Source: JBFLVN01 sp040758475
GTDB taxonomy: Bacteria; JAGRBM01
DNA: 12,643 bases
Direction of reading: 5' to 3'
NCBI GenBank assembly: GCA_040758475.1
Contig: JBFLVN010000096.1
Span: 1-12,643, forward strand
The notes beneath the pieces are model-generated. The model was not told the DNA's origin. It made no database searches and saw nothing but the letters and a program-made list of their open reading frames with translations. Position 1 is the stretch's first letter. Every line of letters begins with the position of its first letter. Position numbers and translations under genes: made by a program. Shown in pieces: positions 1 through 12,100 of this stretch.

Positions 1-71
1 GAGGCCAGGCGGCAGGCAGCGCGCCCGGGCCGGAGCGGGGCGAGGGGGATCGTACGCCTTCCCGGGCCTGA
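1..71 (+). CDS. Possible 3' end of an upstream gene (partial)
   Basis: In the frame starting at base 3 there is no stop until TGA at 69-71, and this TGA shares its A with the ATG of the giant gene (TGATG). The 22 residues it would encode end in ...GDRTPSRA, a Gly/Ala/Pro/Arg-rich tail with no recognisable motif. A TGATG overlap is a common arrangement for translationally coupled genes in operons, which is the only reason for listing it. All three + frames are open here and all are GC-rich at the third position, so coding cannot be shown from 70 bases. The alternative is that this stretch is the upstream part of the giant gene's own frame, or untranslated leader. Confidence 0.25.
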   Translation, partial: GQAAGSAPGPERGEGDRTPSRA

Positions 72-118
72 TGGGGCTTTTGTCCCTCTGGCTCCTTTCC
101 TTTTCTTTGGCCGGTTGC
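71..118 (+). other. Lipoprotein signal peptide with lipobox
   Basis: The first 15 residues are nearly all hydrophobic or Ser (MGLLSLWLLSFSLAG) and are followed by Cys16, encoded at 116-118. L13-A14-G15-C16 fits the consensus for signal peptidase II. Unusually, no Lys or Arg precedes the hydrophobic core. If translation instead began further upstream in the same frame, the segment before Met1 (six Arg among the 23 residues encoded in this window) would supply a basic n-region, so this bears on the start choice. Confidence 0.8.
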
Positions 119-3100
119 ACGGCCAGCCAGGTCAACCCCCGGGCCGGAGAGCCCACACAGACGAGTCCCCTTGTCGTGAGCGTTCCCGTGAACGCCCGCG
201 TACCCGAAGAGGGGACGGTCCGCTTCACGAATGCTTCGGAGATCACCGTGAGCGGCCTTACGCGGCCGAACGTCGAGGTGCGCCTCCTCCAGCCGGGCCA
301 GGCCGACCGGGCCCAGATCAGCGGCAACGACGGAAAGTACGTTTTCACGCGCGTCCCCATCGAGGCGGAAGAAGCGATTTACGAGGTCGTAACGGGGGAC
401 CGGGTAGGGGACCTCACCGACGGCGCCACCGACCGCAAGCTGGGCGTCGAGGGATTCGCCCTCCCGGGCGCTCTCGTCACTTTGTCCCAGGCGAGCACTT
501 CCACGACCCGCCAGATTCGCGCCGACGCGACGGGCCGGTTTCTTTTTGAAGACGTGGCCTTCAACGAGGGGCCCAACCAGATCACCCTGGCCGTCGCCGC
601 CGACGAGGCCCAGCCCGCGCGCGTGAGTTTCGATTTCATCCTGGATACGACCGCCCCCGTCGTCGAATTCACGGGCCTCCAGCCGGGCGAGGTGCTCGAT
701 ACGGAGATCGTGAGCGTGAGCGGGCGGCTCGATGAAAAAGGGGTGACGATCGAATACACCGATCCGGAGAGCGGCACCCCCGTTTCCTTCGTCAATACTT
801 CCCGTCTTTTCGATATTCCCTTCTTCTCGTTTCCGGAGGGGTACCACAGCCTCGTGATCGACTTCATCGATTCCGTCGGGAACCGGACGGAATCGATCCT
901 CAACTTCCAGGTGGACCGGACGGACCCGCCGATCGTGATCGTCTCGCCCGCCACCGCGCGGAATTTCTTCACCACCGTCCTGGAGGCGCCGACCGGAAAC
1001 CGGCTGGCCGAGATCCGCGGCCTTACCTCTCCCCACGCCCTCGTGGAGGCCGAGCTCCTGACGACGGGGGATACCTACTTCGAAACGGCCGATAGCGACG
1101 GGAGCTTCAAGATACCGCCGTTCCGGGACGTCTTTGGAAACCTGGTCGAGTACCAGCCGGGCGAGCAGATCGTACGGATCGTCGTCCGCGACGCCGCCAA
1201 CCGGGAGCGGGACGAGCGGGTCGCCATCCAGATCCCCAAGCCCTGCGAGCAGGCCGATTGCACGTTCGTTTCCGACTCTTTTGGAGAGTTGACGGGAGAC
1301 GGCACTACCACCCTTTTCCAAGTGCAGGCCAAGGCCCTTCCCATCGCGCCGGATACGCTTTTCGTCCTCTCGGAAGTAAGCGGCGGCGAAATTTCCGCCA
1401 CGGACGATGGAGACGGAAATCTCCTGGGCGCCGGTTTCGATCCTCCCAGCCAGGCCAACTACACGAGCGGGGCCCTCACGCTCGATTTTACAGCGCCGCC
1501 CGACGCGGGCGCTTCCATTACGGCTTCCTACCTTCAGGTGCCCCCCGATGGCGGGCTTCCCCTTCCGCTGTGGCTCGAATCGCCTCCGGCGGGTGCTTCT
1601 TATTCTTCATCCCTCTTTGACCAGGGAGTTCTAAAGAGCCTCCTAACATTAGGCCAGCTCGTGCCGCCGCTCGACGTCCTCGTTCGCTCCGGGCCTTCTC
1701 ATCCCTATGCGCCCGTGAATTTCTCCTTGGATGGCCGCCGGGTGAGCGAGCCCGAGCGCGGCATCCGCATCCAGCGGCCCGATCCCGTGGGCGCTCCCGA
1801 TCTTCTTTGCCTGCCCGGTGATCCGGCTACGGCGTATCTGGAAATCCGCAACGCGCCCTTGGGTGCGGAGGGCCTCACCGACAACATTCTCCGGATCATG
1901 GACGACCCTTCCTGCGACGGCGGGGTCCTTCCCCTGGGGTGCCTCTCTCTTCCCGACACCCGCCGGTTCCGCGCCCTCCACGTCCAGCGGTCCATCACCG
2001 GTGCTTGCGCAGCCGGGTTTACGGAGGTTGCCCTCGATGCCAGCCAATCGGGCGCCGATCCGGCGGACCTTCCCGCGGCGCCGTGGCTCGTGACGGACGG
2101 AGCGATCTGCGCCGGGCCGTTCCTCCCGTGCCCGGCGGCGGTGGACCTGATTGATTCGATCACCGTCCACCCCGACGGGTTCCTCGACGTCGTTTTCAAC
2201 GGGGCCAGTACGGCCGATCTTTCGGCGGCGCAGGACGGGCTCCGGATTCAGGCGGGTGATTCGGTGACCGTGTCCGTGCCCGGGGCTTTCGGGGACCAAA
2301 CGCTTACCATCGCCGAGGTCGTTTCCGCCACGCGCCTTCGCACCGAGCCCTTCGTGACGGAGACGGTTACCCGGACCGGCACCTCGTTTGCCATCCGGAT
2401 CGACCGGAACGTCGAATTCACCGCGGCCGATTCCCTGACCGATGCCGCGGGAAACCTGATCCAAGGGCCCTGTCTCGGCGACGCGCTTTTCTCCTTCGTG
2501 GCTTCCGACGATCCTCCGTGTCCGAACCCCGGATACGTTCCCCAGTTCTCCCAGCTTCAGGGGCCCTTGGTGGCGTCGCCCGAATTCCGTACTTCGGAAG
2601 TCCAGGCCCTCTCCTTCGCCGTGGGCGAAGGGGGCGCTTCCACGCGAATCGACTCGCTCTTCCGGGTGTTCAACCCCGAACGGGCCCGCGTCGTGCTCCT
2701 TCGTCCGGCAGACGGTTCGGCGACGGCCGAACTCGAGGTGGCCGTCGAGGGATACATGTTCGGGGACAACGAAGTGGAAGCGGTCCAGATCAACGGCCGG
2801 CAAGTGGGCCTGGATTCCTCGGGCCGCTTCCTCCTTCACCGTCTCCCGCTCGTTCCGGGCCAGCTCAACCAGATCCAGGTGGTCGCCGTCACCTCGGGGG
2901 GCGCCATCGCCACCGCCCAGGCGTCGATCTTCCAGCTGGGGGCTGAAGTGCCCGACACGGACGTGACGCTCAATCCAGGCGCTTCGGGGCCCATCGTTTC
3001 TGGCTCGCCCGCGGCCGCGAATTTTCTCGTAACGGGCACGTTCTCCAGCAACGCGGACGTGGCGGGGCGCGTGCTGGCCAGTGGTATAGAAGGTATCGAT

Positions 3101-6100
3101 TTCGATCTTACTCCTGGATGCGGGGCTGCTTCCTTTTCGATCTTTAGTGATCCTCCCCATTTTGATCTCTCGCTCGTCCAGCTCGCCGCCAGCGGCAACC
3201 CTTCGATTTTGTACGTCGTGGACGGCCCCGCCGCCGGGACGAGCGCGACGATCGACTCCCAGCCCATTCCGGGAACGTTCGATTTCACGCCGGGGCAGAC
3301 GCTCTGCGCCCCCGGATCGCGCCTTCTCCTCATCGAGCGGAACATCCTGATTCCAGACCCGGTGCCTCCGGCGAACCTCTGCCCAACCCTTTCGTGGCCT
3401 TGCTGGAATACCGCCCAGAAGGATTCGACGACCAAGAGCCTCGTCCAGCGCTTTGATGCCATCGCCCACTTCGACCAGGACGACGATGGCCTTGGCCCCG
3501 ATATTGACGACGATATTTGCGATCCGCTCGATCCCGCCCGCCAGGGCCAGCTTTGTCTTTCGACTACTTTCGCTGCCTTCCAGCTCAACGTGCCGGGGGC
3601 CGTCGATACGGACACGGTATCCACCGAAATCCGGACGGCCCCACCGTTCGTCCTTCCCACTTCGCCCGTTCGCTTCTCGGGGAGCGACGGCGTGCTCGCC
3701 GCTGGGGGGCCGGTGGTGACGTTTACCTCCCTGACGAATCTCTTCGCGATCGACGTTCCCCCCGTGGATACGGGGGCCAACCCGTTTCCCCAGTTCGAGG
3801 ACGTGGTGGTCCGGCCGGGGGACCTCCTGGCCGTCGCTTCGGGCCCCCGGGCCGCGAGCGCCGACGAAATCCGTTATTACGAAGTCGTGGCGGACGCCGA
3901 CCCCCTGTTCCCCAATGAGCTTCAGGTCCAGTCGGTGGATCGCCAGCTGGTGCCCGATGGGGCTCTCATCGTTGGTTCTGCGGGTCTTTCCTTTTCCGTT
4001 TATCCGCGGAGCCTGAGCGTGGCGGTGGCGGGTGTTCCCCCGGATGGGCCCGCGGAGACCAATCAGCCCATCCTGACGAATCTCGAGGAAATCGACGTTT
4101 CGGGCTTTACCGACACCCCCGATGCCCTCGTGACGGTGGACAACATCCTGCCCGTTTTGCTTCCGGACGGGAGCTTCTACGCGCGGAACGTCCCCCTGGC
4201 CGATGGACCGAACCTTCTTGAGATCGAAGTAGAGGACGAAGCGCTTCTGGTCACCAAGCACCGGATTTCGGTTTTTAGCGATCCCGATCCCCCAGTGCTC
4301 TCGAAGTTCTGCCTGGCCATCGACAGCTTGCAACTCCTGGACAATCTGGCCGACCCCTGTAGCCAGACGGGCGGTCCGGCGCCGACGGTGGCGCCCGTGC
4401 CCGTATCCTTTCTCCCTTTCCCCGATGGAACGGCGTTCGTTTCGACGAAGGCCTCTTCGTTCGAACTTCGAGGGATCGCGACCGACGGAAACGGCTCGGG
4501 TATCCGCACGGTGGATTTCACGATCGACGGCCAGAGCGTCGGCGTTTACCAGGGCTTTACGGGCCTTGGCGACCCCTTCGGCGGAAACGGGCTCTTTTCC
4601 CACGCCCTCGCGCTGGAACGGGGGCCCAATCCGCTCCTCATAGAGGTGACGGACCGGGCGGGGAACAAGAGGGCCGTGACGCTCGTGATCAACGTGGACC
4701 AGGACGCGCCGCGCCCTCCCACGGTGGTGGTCGATTGCCTGACGGATGGTTTTAACCCGGCCGTTTTCACCGCCCTCAACAACAACAGCCCGCCGCTCCC
4801 GCTGGGAAGCCCGCCGCAGCCTTATTGCATCCACGAGGCCTCGGGCGACGTGAATTATTCCGATCCGGCCAATCCGCTCACGCCCGTCGACCTGCGTTCT
4901 TCTTCGCCCCCCGGCACGGGCGCGCCGCCCGCGTTCGTTCCGGTCGAAGACCGGGTGATCGCGAGTTCTCAAGCGACTTTGACGGGCCGGGCCCTTACGG
5001 CCGGCGGCGAAATGCCCTCCTTGTTCATCGGAGGGCAGGGCGTTCTTCTGGATGCTCCGATGGTGGCGCACGGTACCGTCGAACACGACGTGGCCTTCCC
5101 GCTTACGGGCAAGGTGGGCCAGACCACGATCACCGTGAGCAACGCCATCGCCGAGCTTTGCCGTCCGGCCCTGGAGCCCATCCTCCAGGTGGGCGACACG
5201 CTCGCCTTGGGCACTCTTCTGCCAGCCCAATCTTCCAATGTGGGGCTCTACGAAATCGTGGACGTTTCGAACCTCTGCACCTTGCGCCAGCTCGTTCTGG
5301 ACCGGGAGCTGATCGTCAACGCCGTCGACGCTCCGGGCGGAAACGGCATGACGATCACCTACGAGCGGACCTTCCGCTTCGAGGCCGTGCCGGTTCCCGA
5401 AGAAGGCCTCAACACGCTGACGCTCGAAGCCATGGACTCGGAAGGAAACGTCCGGGTCGTGCCTTTCTCGTTCGTCCGGGATACCCAGCCGCCTTCCATC
5501 GTTTTGCAGGGGGTGGCCGACGGTTTCGAAACCACCGTCGTCTCTCCGGACGTCCTCTTTACGGACCCGCACCTTTGCACAAGCGAGCCCGTCTGCCCTG
5601 GGGGAGGCGGATTTGATTCCGCCGCCCCCGGGGCGGGCGCGTTTTCGCTCCAGATTCGCGTTTCCCGCCGGGACGAAAACGGGGAAACCCCCGCCGCCGC
5701 TGGACCCCTCGTGGCGGGCGATGCGATCCGCTACGGGTGGGCGCTCTTCAGCGACGACATCGTTACGGCGGGAGTGCTCGATCCCGTCTCGACGGGGTAC
5801 GACCTGGCCGACGTGGACGGGGACGGCAATCCCTTCACGCCGCTGCCGCCGGGCTATCCCGATCCGGACACGGCCCTCGATCCCAACAACGGCACGCCCC
5901 GTCCCCCGCCCGTGCTGGACCCGAATCTGGGGTCGGCCAACGGCATCGCCCAGGTGGTCCTCGGCCTCGCGAGCGCTTCGTTCTCGCCCAATTTGCTCTC
6001 GACGCCCCTGCCGGGCGACGTGAGTTGCACCGACACGGTGACGGGTCCGCCCAATTCCCGCCCCTGTGAAACCCGCGAGCCGCTCGACTACCGCATCCAG

Positions 6101-9100
6101 GCCCTGGCCTTCGACCGCGTGGGCCATGGTTCGGCCTCCCAGGTGGATTTCACCCTGGTCGCCAACGCCGAGGCCCGTTTCCTGGGCGGAGCGATCGGCC
6201 TTATCAGCGACAATCCGTTCCTCCTGAACTTGCTCTCCGACAGCACGGACCTCCAAATCCTCCTTCTGGACCGTCTCTCGGAGAGCGGGGTTCTCTTCAA
6301 CCAGAACCTCCTGCTGGCCGAAATGATCGGCGACATCGACGCCCCGGGGCCCCTTGCTTCGGAACTCATTTCGTCTGGTGCCCGCGAGGCTTTTGCCGTC
6401 ATGCTGGGCATCCTCTTTACCGATCCCGATGCCTTCGGGCCGGCCGATTCGGCCATTGCCGTCATTCTCGACGTCCTGCGCGTCCTTATCGACAACGGCG
6501 CGGCCGACGACCTGCTGCCCGTCCTCGACAACCCCTTCATCATCGACACCTGCACGGCGGGGAGTTTCCTCTGCCCCACGGGCCCCGGCATTCCCGGCGA
6601 CGGGACGCGGATTTTCACGTTCCTTTCGGACGTGCTCGTGGACCGGGACGACGCCGACAAGACCGACGCCGATGGCGACAGCCAGTACTTCCGCACGGCG
6701 CCGGGGCCCATCAAGCACCTCCTTCCCTTGCAGCAGGAAACGCTTTCGCGGGAGAAGGCCGTGCGGCGCCGGAGCCTCCGGCTCCTCCCCGTAGGAACGC
6801 CGAGCGTGAAGCTCGTCGATCCCACCGTCGCGGTGAACGCGGCGTGTCCGGCGGGCGGCGTACAGACGACGGTGGAACTCACGGCGCGGGGGCCGGGCGA
6901 GCTCGATTTCCTCCCCGTCCCGGCCGTTCCCCGCTCTCCGGTGAACGTCCAGGCCCTGGACATCCTTCGTGTCCGGAGCGGGCCGTGCGAGGGCTTCTCG
7001 GCCGAGATCGTCCAGGTGGTGGACGCCGATACGGCCTGCATCGACGGCGATACGCCGTTCCCGGCCACCTGCGGCGCGGACCTCGATTTCGAAATCCTCT
7101 TCCCCAACGGCCCAGCCCTCATTCCGTTGATCGAGCTTCTGGATGGCCTCCTCTACGACGCCGCCCAGGTGGACTTGAACAACCCATTGGGGGACGCGGG
7201 CGTCCTCCGGTCCCTGGCCGCCGTGATCGAGGAAATCTTCGGCTCCGGCGGGACGCTTCCTGGGTGGGGGGCGTCCGATCTTGAAGCCCTCTTCCATTCC
7301 CTCTACGAACTTACCGACGACGGCGACCCCGGGACCGGCACGGAGTTCTCGGACCGCCTGATCGAAGAGCTGGACGCCCTCTTCGCGGAAGTTCCGACGC
7401 CCAACGCGCCGCTTCGGAATACTTCGCCACGGATGGAAACGCTTCTTCCCCTTTTCAATTCGATCCTGGAAGGGGAAGCACAGGACCCCGTGGCTTTCCC
7501 CTACGCCCGGCCCAATTTCCGGCCCGGGCTCCTCCAGCCCCCCGATTGGCCCTTGGCGCCGGTGGATTTTACGGCGGGAAATCCTTATGCCGTCGACGTC
7601 ACGGGCCCGGCCGACCCCTCTGAAGTCCGCCACGTGGACTTCCTCCAGTTCGCTCTGGAAGTGCAGTCCCGGGCCAATTCTTCGGGCGAGCGGCCCCTCG
7701 AAGAAATCATCCCGCTGCTCCGGGAACTCGTCGACGATCCGGACGACTACGCCCGTGGCCGAACTCCCGCCGGCGGCTATAGCCCCCCGGGGACTAACCC
7801 CGTCTTTGAATCGGCCCTCTCGGACCTCTCCGATCCCCTGGCCCGGCTCCTCTCGAACGACATCGCCGTCGATCTGATCGACGCGCTTTCGGACATTCTG
7901 AATCCCTGTCATTCGAGCCTGGGGGCCGATCCGCTCTGCCCCGGCGGCGTGGGCGGAAGGTCTTTCAACGGCGATCTCGTCAATTACGACGAGGATTTCA
8001 TCCCCGTCATCGATTCCTTGGCCGGGAACCTCATTCCTATTCCTCCGACGCCCGATCCGTTGAATGAAAACGCGCCACTCCTGCGGGCTCTCGCGCTTTC
8101 GGCCGCCCAGCGACTGGATACGGACCTGGACGGGGCGCCCGATAGCTCTTCCCTGCGGGGCCTGGCCGAAGCGCTCCGGGCCCTTACGACCCCCATCGGC
8201 CTTCCGGGCCAGGGGGAAGGCCTCGCGCCGGGTTATCCCGAACCCTCGCCGCCCGAGGCGTTCGTGGATTCCCCCATCTGCCGGGAATCCTTCTTCAACG
8301 GCCGCACGCCCCTCGAAGTGCTCGTCCCGATCGTGGACCAGCTCTTGGAGCCCTTGCCGGTCGGCCCGGCCGACGACGAGGACCCTCTAGGGCGTGATCG
8401 CCTCACGATCCTCCTCCAGGGGCTCTTCGACGATCCCCACGTGGACGAGCCCGAGCTTCCAAACGGTCCCGGCAACGCGGTGGACGACTGCGCCGATCCC
8501 TGTTTCGATGAAAGCGGCGTGGACATCGGAAACCTCCCGGCGGGCGACGGCGTGGCCATCGAGACGAGGGCGACCCTCGAAAAACTGGCCGAGATCGCCA
8601 ACTCCCTCGCGCGCTTCGGGTTCGATTCGACGGATACGCTCACGAGCATTTTCGATACGCCTTTCTGCGCGCCGCCGGGCGATCCCTGCCCGTTCGAGGA
8701 CCGGCTCCTTCCGGCCCAGCTCCTCCTGGTGGACTTGGGCCTCCCGCTCGATGGCCCTTTCCAGATCGGTTCGGGCCCCGGGATCATCCAGTTCAACGAG
8801 TCGTTGACCCACGAGGTCATCACCCAGCTGGCTACCTTCGATAACGGGTTTGACGCGGCCAATTACCTCCTCCTCATCGCCTCCAAGATCGCCGAAGACA
8901 TCGAGCCCATGAACGCCACGACGCCCGTGCCGCCCGACACGGCCCTGGCGCCGGCGGCCCTCCGGCTGCTCGCGGACCCGGACGGGGACGGCGACCCCCT
9001 TCCCGACGGCGTGGTGGACGATTTCCTGCCCATCATCCGGGTGATCTCCAAGACGGCCGTGGCCCGCCAGATTCTCGACGCCATGCGGGCGCTTCGGGCG

Positions 9101-12100
9101 TGCGGCGTCGATGCGGCCAATGGGAACGAGGAACTTCGCGGCGGCGCCGTACTGCGCGCCCTGCACGATTCGACCCTGGCGCTCCTTCCGGCCCTCTCGG
9201 GCGCCCAGAACGCGGTGCCCGAAGTCCCGCAGCTCACGCGCGGCGATTTGGAATGCCCGGGAGAGGGCGCGGGCGGCCGGGGCAATTCGGGCGGGCCCTT
9301 CGATGAAAACCCGTTCTTCGCCTCGGGCCAGAGCCTCTCGCCCCTGGGCGTGCTCCAGGGCGGCTCCACCGGCACGGGGGACGGCCTGGGGGCCTTCCGC
9401 GATCCGGGCGGCGATTACCTCTTCAACGAAACGCTCTTTGCGAGCGGCGCGGCGAGCGACGCGGGGACGCTCACTTTCGGCGCGATCACGCCGGGCTCCC
9501 TCATCCTGCAAGGCGCCGGGCTTACCGTGCTGGACGATGGCGCGGGGAACTTGACGGGCGCGGGCCTCGCCCTCGCGCCGCCGAGCACCATCGACTACGT
9601 GACCGGCGCGTACGTGATCAATTACTCCGTGACCCCGGCCCCGGGAGAGCCCATCGATACGACCTATTCCCACGTGCCGGGAGTGGGGAACCCCGAGGGC
9701 CGCGACTTCCGCGGCCTGGGCGTGGGCCCCGGCGCGCACCTGTGCATCGTCTCCCAGATTTCCCCGATCCAGGAAATCTGCTCCCTCATCACCGCCCGGC
9801 CCGCCGTGGGGAACGGCCAGAACATCCTCTATTCGGACGGCGATCTCTATTCCGTGGGCGACGGCCTGGGCGATCCGATCGATCTCTACATCCAGGCCAA
9901 CTGCCTGGACGGCACGGCCTTCTGCCCCTACCGCATCCGGCAGATGCGCGAGCCCTACAACGGGTGCCTGCGCGGCGAAGCGATCGAGATGGGCGAGCCC
10001 ATCGGAAGCCAGATTTCCGCCGCCAACCAGTCCTATCTCGATTTCGTGTTGCGGGGCCTCCGGTTCCTCGTGACGAAGGACGAGGGCTTCATCATCGAAT
10101 CGCCCATCGCGCCGCCCCCCGTGGTGAAGGGCCGTCTCCCGCACCTGCTCGACCTCCTTGTCTCGCCCGTTCCTTCTTCGGGCGGGGGCGGCTCGACACC
10201 TCTTGTTTTGGACATCGCTCCCTCCGTGGAAGGGGCGCTCAGGTCCATGCTCTCGCGCTATCCGTTCCCGCTTGAAAGCCCGTTTGAAACGGCGGCGCGG
10301 GTCCTGAGCGCTTCGACGGTGGACCTCTCGGGCCCGGCCCAGCAGCTTCCCTTCGACCTCTATCCCACGAGCACGATCCTCTATCAGGGGGCGCCTGTTC
10401 CGGTCACTGACGAGCGCTGCCCGGGCGGCGTTTTCTGCCAGGGGAACGCCATCAACGACGCTTTCGACGTCTCGTTCCTGGCTCTCAATTCGGTCCTCGA
10501 CCAGCTCGAAATTGCCGAGGGCCAGAATGGCATTCCCGAGGATTCGGCGAGCCCCGCGAACGGCGATTGCACGGCCATTGCACCCCAGTGCCCCACGGCC
10601 TATGCGAGCGCCGCCGATCCGGACTACGGCTATTCGGACGATCCGCACCTCCTTCTCGACTACCTCTCGGAGCGCCTGCCGATCATCGCCGACAACCTGG
10701 GTCCCGGGCTCCAGATCCTTCTCGAAGGATTCGAAGGGGTGAGCCGGGGCGATTCGAACGCCCTCGTTTGCTCGGACCTGGACGGGAACTGCGGCGACCT
10801 GGACGGCGACTGCGACGATCCGGCCCGCGAATTCGATCCGGTCTACCCGCCCGCCGCCGGGTGCAACGAGCCCCGGGCGAGCACGCTGAACCTCGTGCAG
10901 GCCGTCGAGCGCCTCGCTTACCAAGGCAGTTGCCGCCCCCGCCAGGGCGGGGCCAACGACGGGAACTGCCGCGTTCCGAACCTCGTGAGCCCCTTGGCCG
11001 CCCCGCGGCCGGGCGCGCCAAACTCCTTCGGGCTTGTCTTCGAGAACGTGATCGACGACGGCCCCCTGCAAATCCTCTCGCAGACGTCGGCCCGCATGAT
11101 GAACGAGTGGCTCGTGCCGCCCACCGACCCGGCCACGTTCCCCGAGGGCGTCCTCCACCGGGACCGGGTGATCCCGCAGCTCTACCGGCCCACGGGGCTC
11201 CCCAGCGTCTTCCAGTTCCTCCGGGACATCGTGGAGGATTTGACGCCGCCCACGAGCGGCCAGGGGCGCATCATCGATCCCATGGTCCCGATCATCACGC
11301 GCCTCTCGAACCGGCGCTTTGCGGGCGTGGGGCCGCCGAACTCGCTCGACAGCGAGAGCCCCTACGACGTTCTTCTCGATCTCCTTTTCACGATGATCGA
11401 AGACACGACCGACTGCGACCAGGACGCGCTCCTGGGCGCCGTAGGATTCCAGCGCAGCGGCATCGGGGCCGGGGCGAGCCCCTTCTTCTGCCAGACGCCC
11501 GCCCTTCCGCCTCCTTATCCCCCGGCCGGGACCGCGAACGCGGGTGGTGGAGTGAACGTGTTCGACTCGGTTTTCCGCGACGAAGGGGTGAACGTGGAGC
11601 GGCCCATCCAGCCCATCTTCGACGCCGACCTCTTCGACCAGCTTCTAAAACTCTTCGACCAGTCGCCCGATCCGGACATCATCGAGGAGGCCCTGCCGTT
11701 CCAGGGCGCCCTCGTCCTGGGGCTGGTCGCCGATCCGGTCAGCTGCGCCACCCAGCCCTTCGGCGCCTGCGCGCCGCGGACGCTCCAGGACCACCCCACG
11801 GGCGATCCCTTCACGATCTATCACGACGATACGATCCTGGCCGACGCCCTGCTGGCCGACCTCCAGTTCCTCGTCCCTTCGGGCGGGGGCGCCGGGACTT
11901 GCCCGCCCTCGACATCGCCGCCCTTCGATCCGGGAACCTTCCCGACCTTCGCGGACCGCCCCTACGGGGACCTCTGCGACCCCCTTGTCTCGGATGACCT
12001 GAACCGCGACGGCCTCGTCGGCGGGCCGCCCGGCGTGGGCGTGAACCTCTGCGGCACGGACGCCGTGCTCGTGGGCGGAGGCGTGTGCGTGCCCCGCGTC

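Noticed and set aside
1649..7912. Open antisense frame of 2087 codons on the - strand
   Set aside because: It is in exact codon register with the giant gene, so it stays open simply because the sense frame avoids TTA, CTA and TCA. Its Arg/Gly/His-rich translation shows no domain. It ends at the sense TTA at 1649.
10172..10200. Gly-Gly-Gly-Gly-Ser segment resembling an engineered linker
   Set aside because: It is one short Gly run at residues 3371-3375 inside a Pro/Ser linker. A similar natural run (SGGGAG) occurs at 3937-3942, so no sign of vector sequence.
8387..11158. Open antisense frame of 923 codons on the - strand
   Set aside because: Same register and same cause. It ends at the sense CTA codon at 8387. 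Its composition is that of a reverse-complemented GC-rich gene.
10567..11997. 476-codon + strand frame overlapping the giant gene
   Set aside because: Arg/Pro/Gly-rich translation typical of a shifted frame in GC-rich DNA, lying entirely inside a frame with clear domain structure.
11996..12019. True dockerin domain
   Set aside because: Only one D-x-N-x-D-G loop is present, without the paired second loop and recognition helices.
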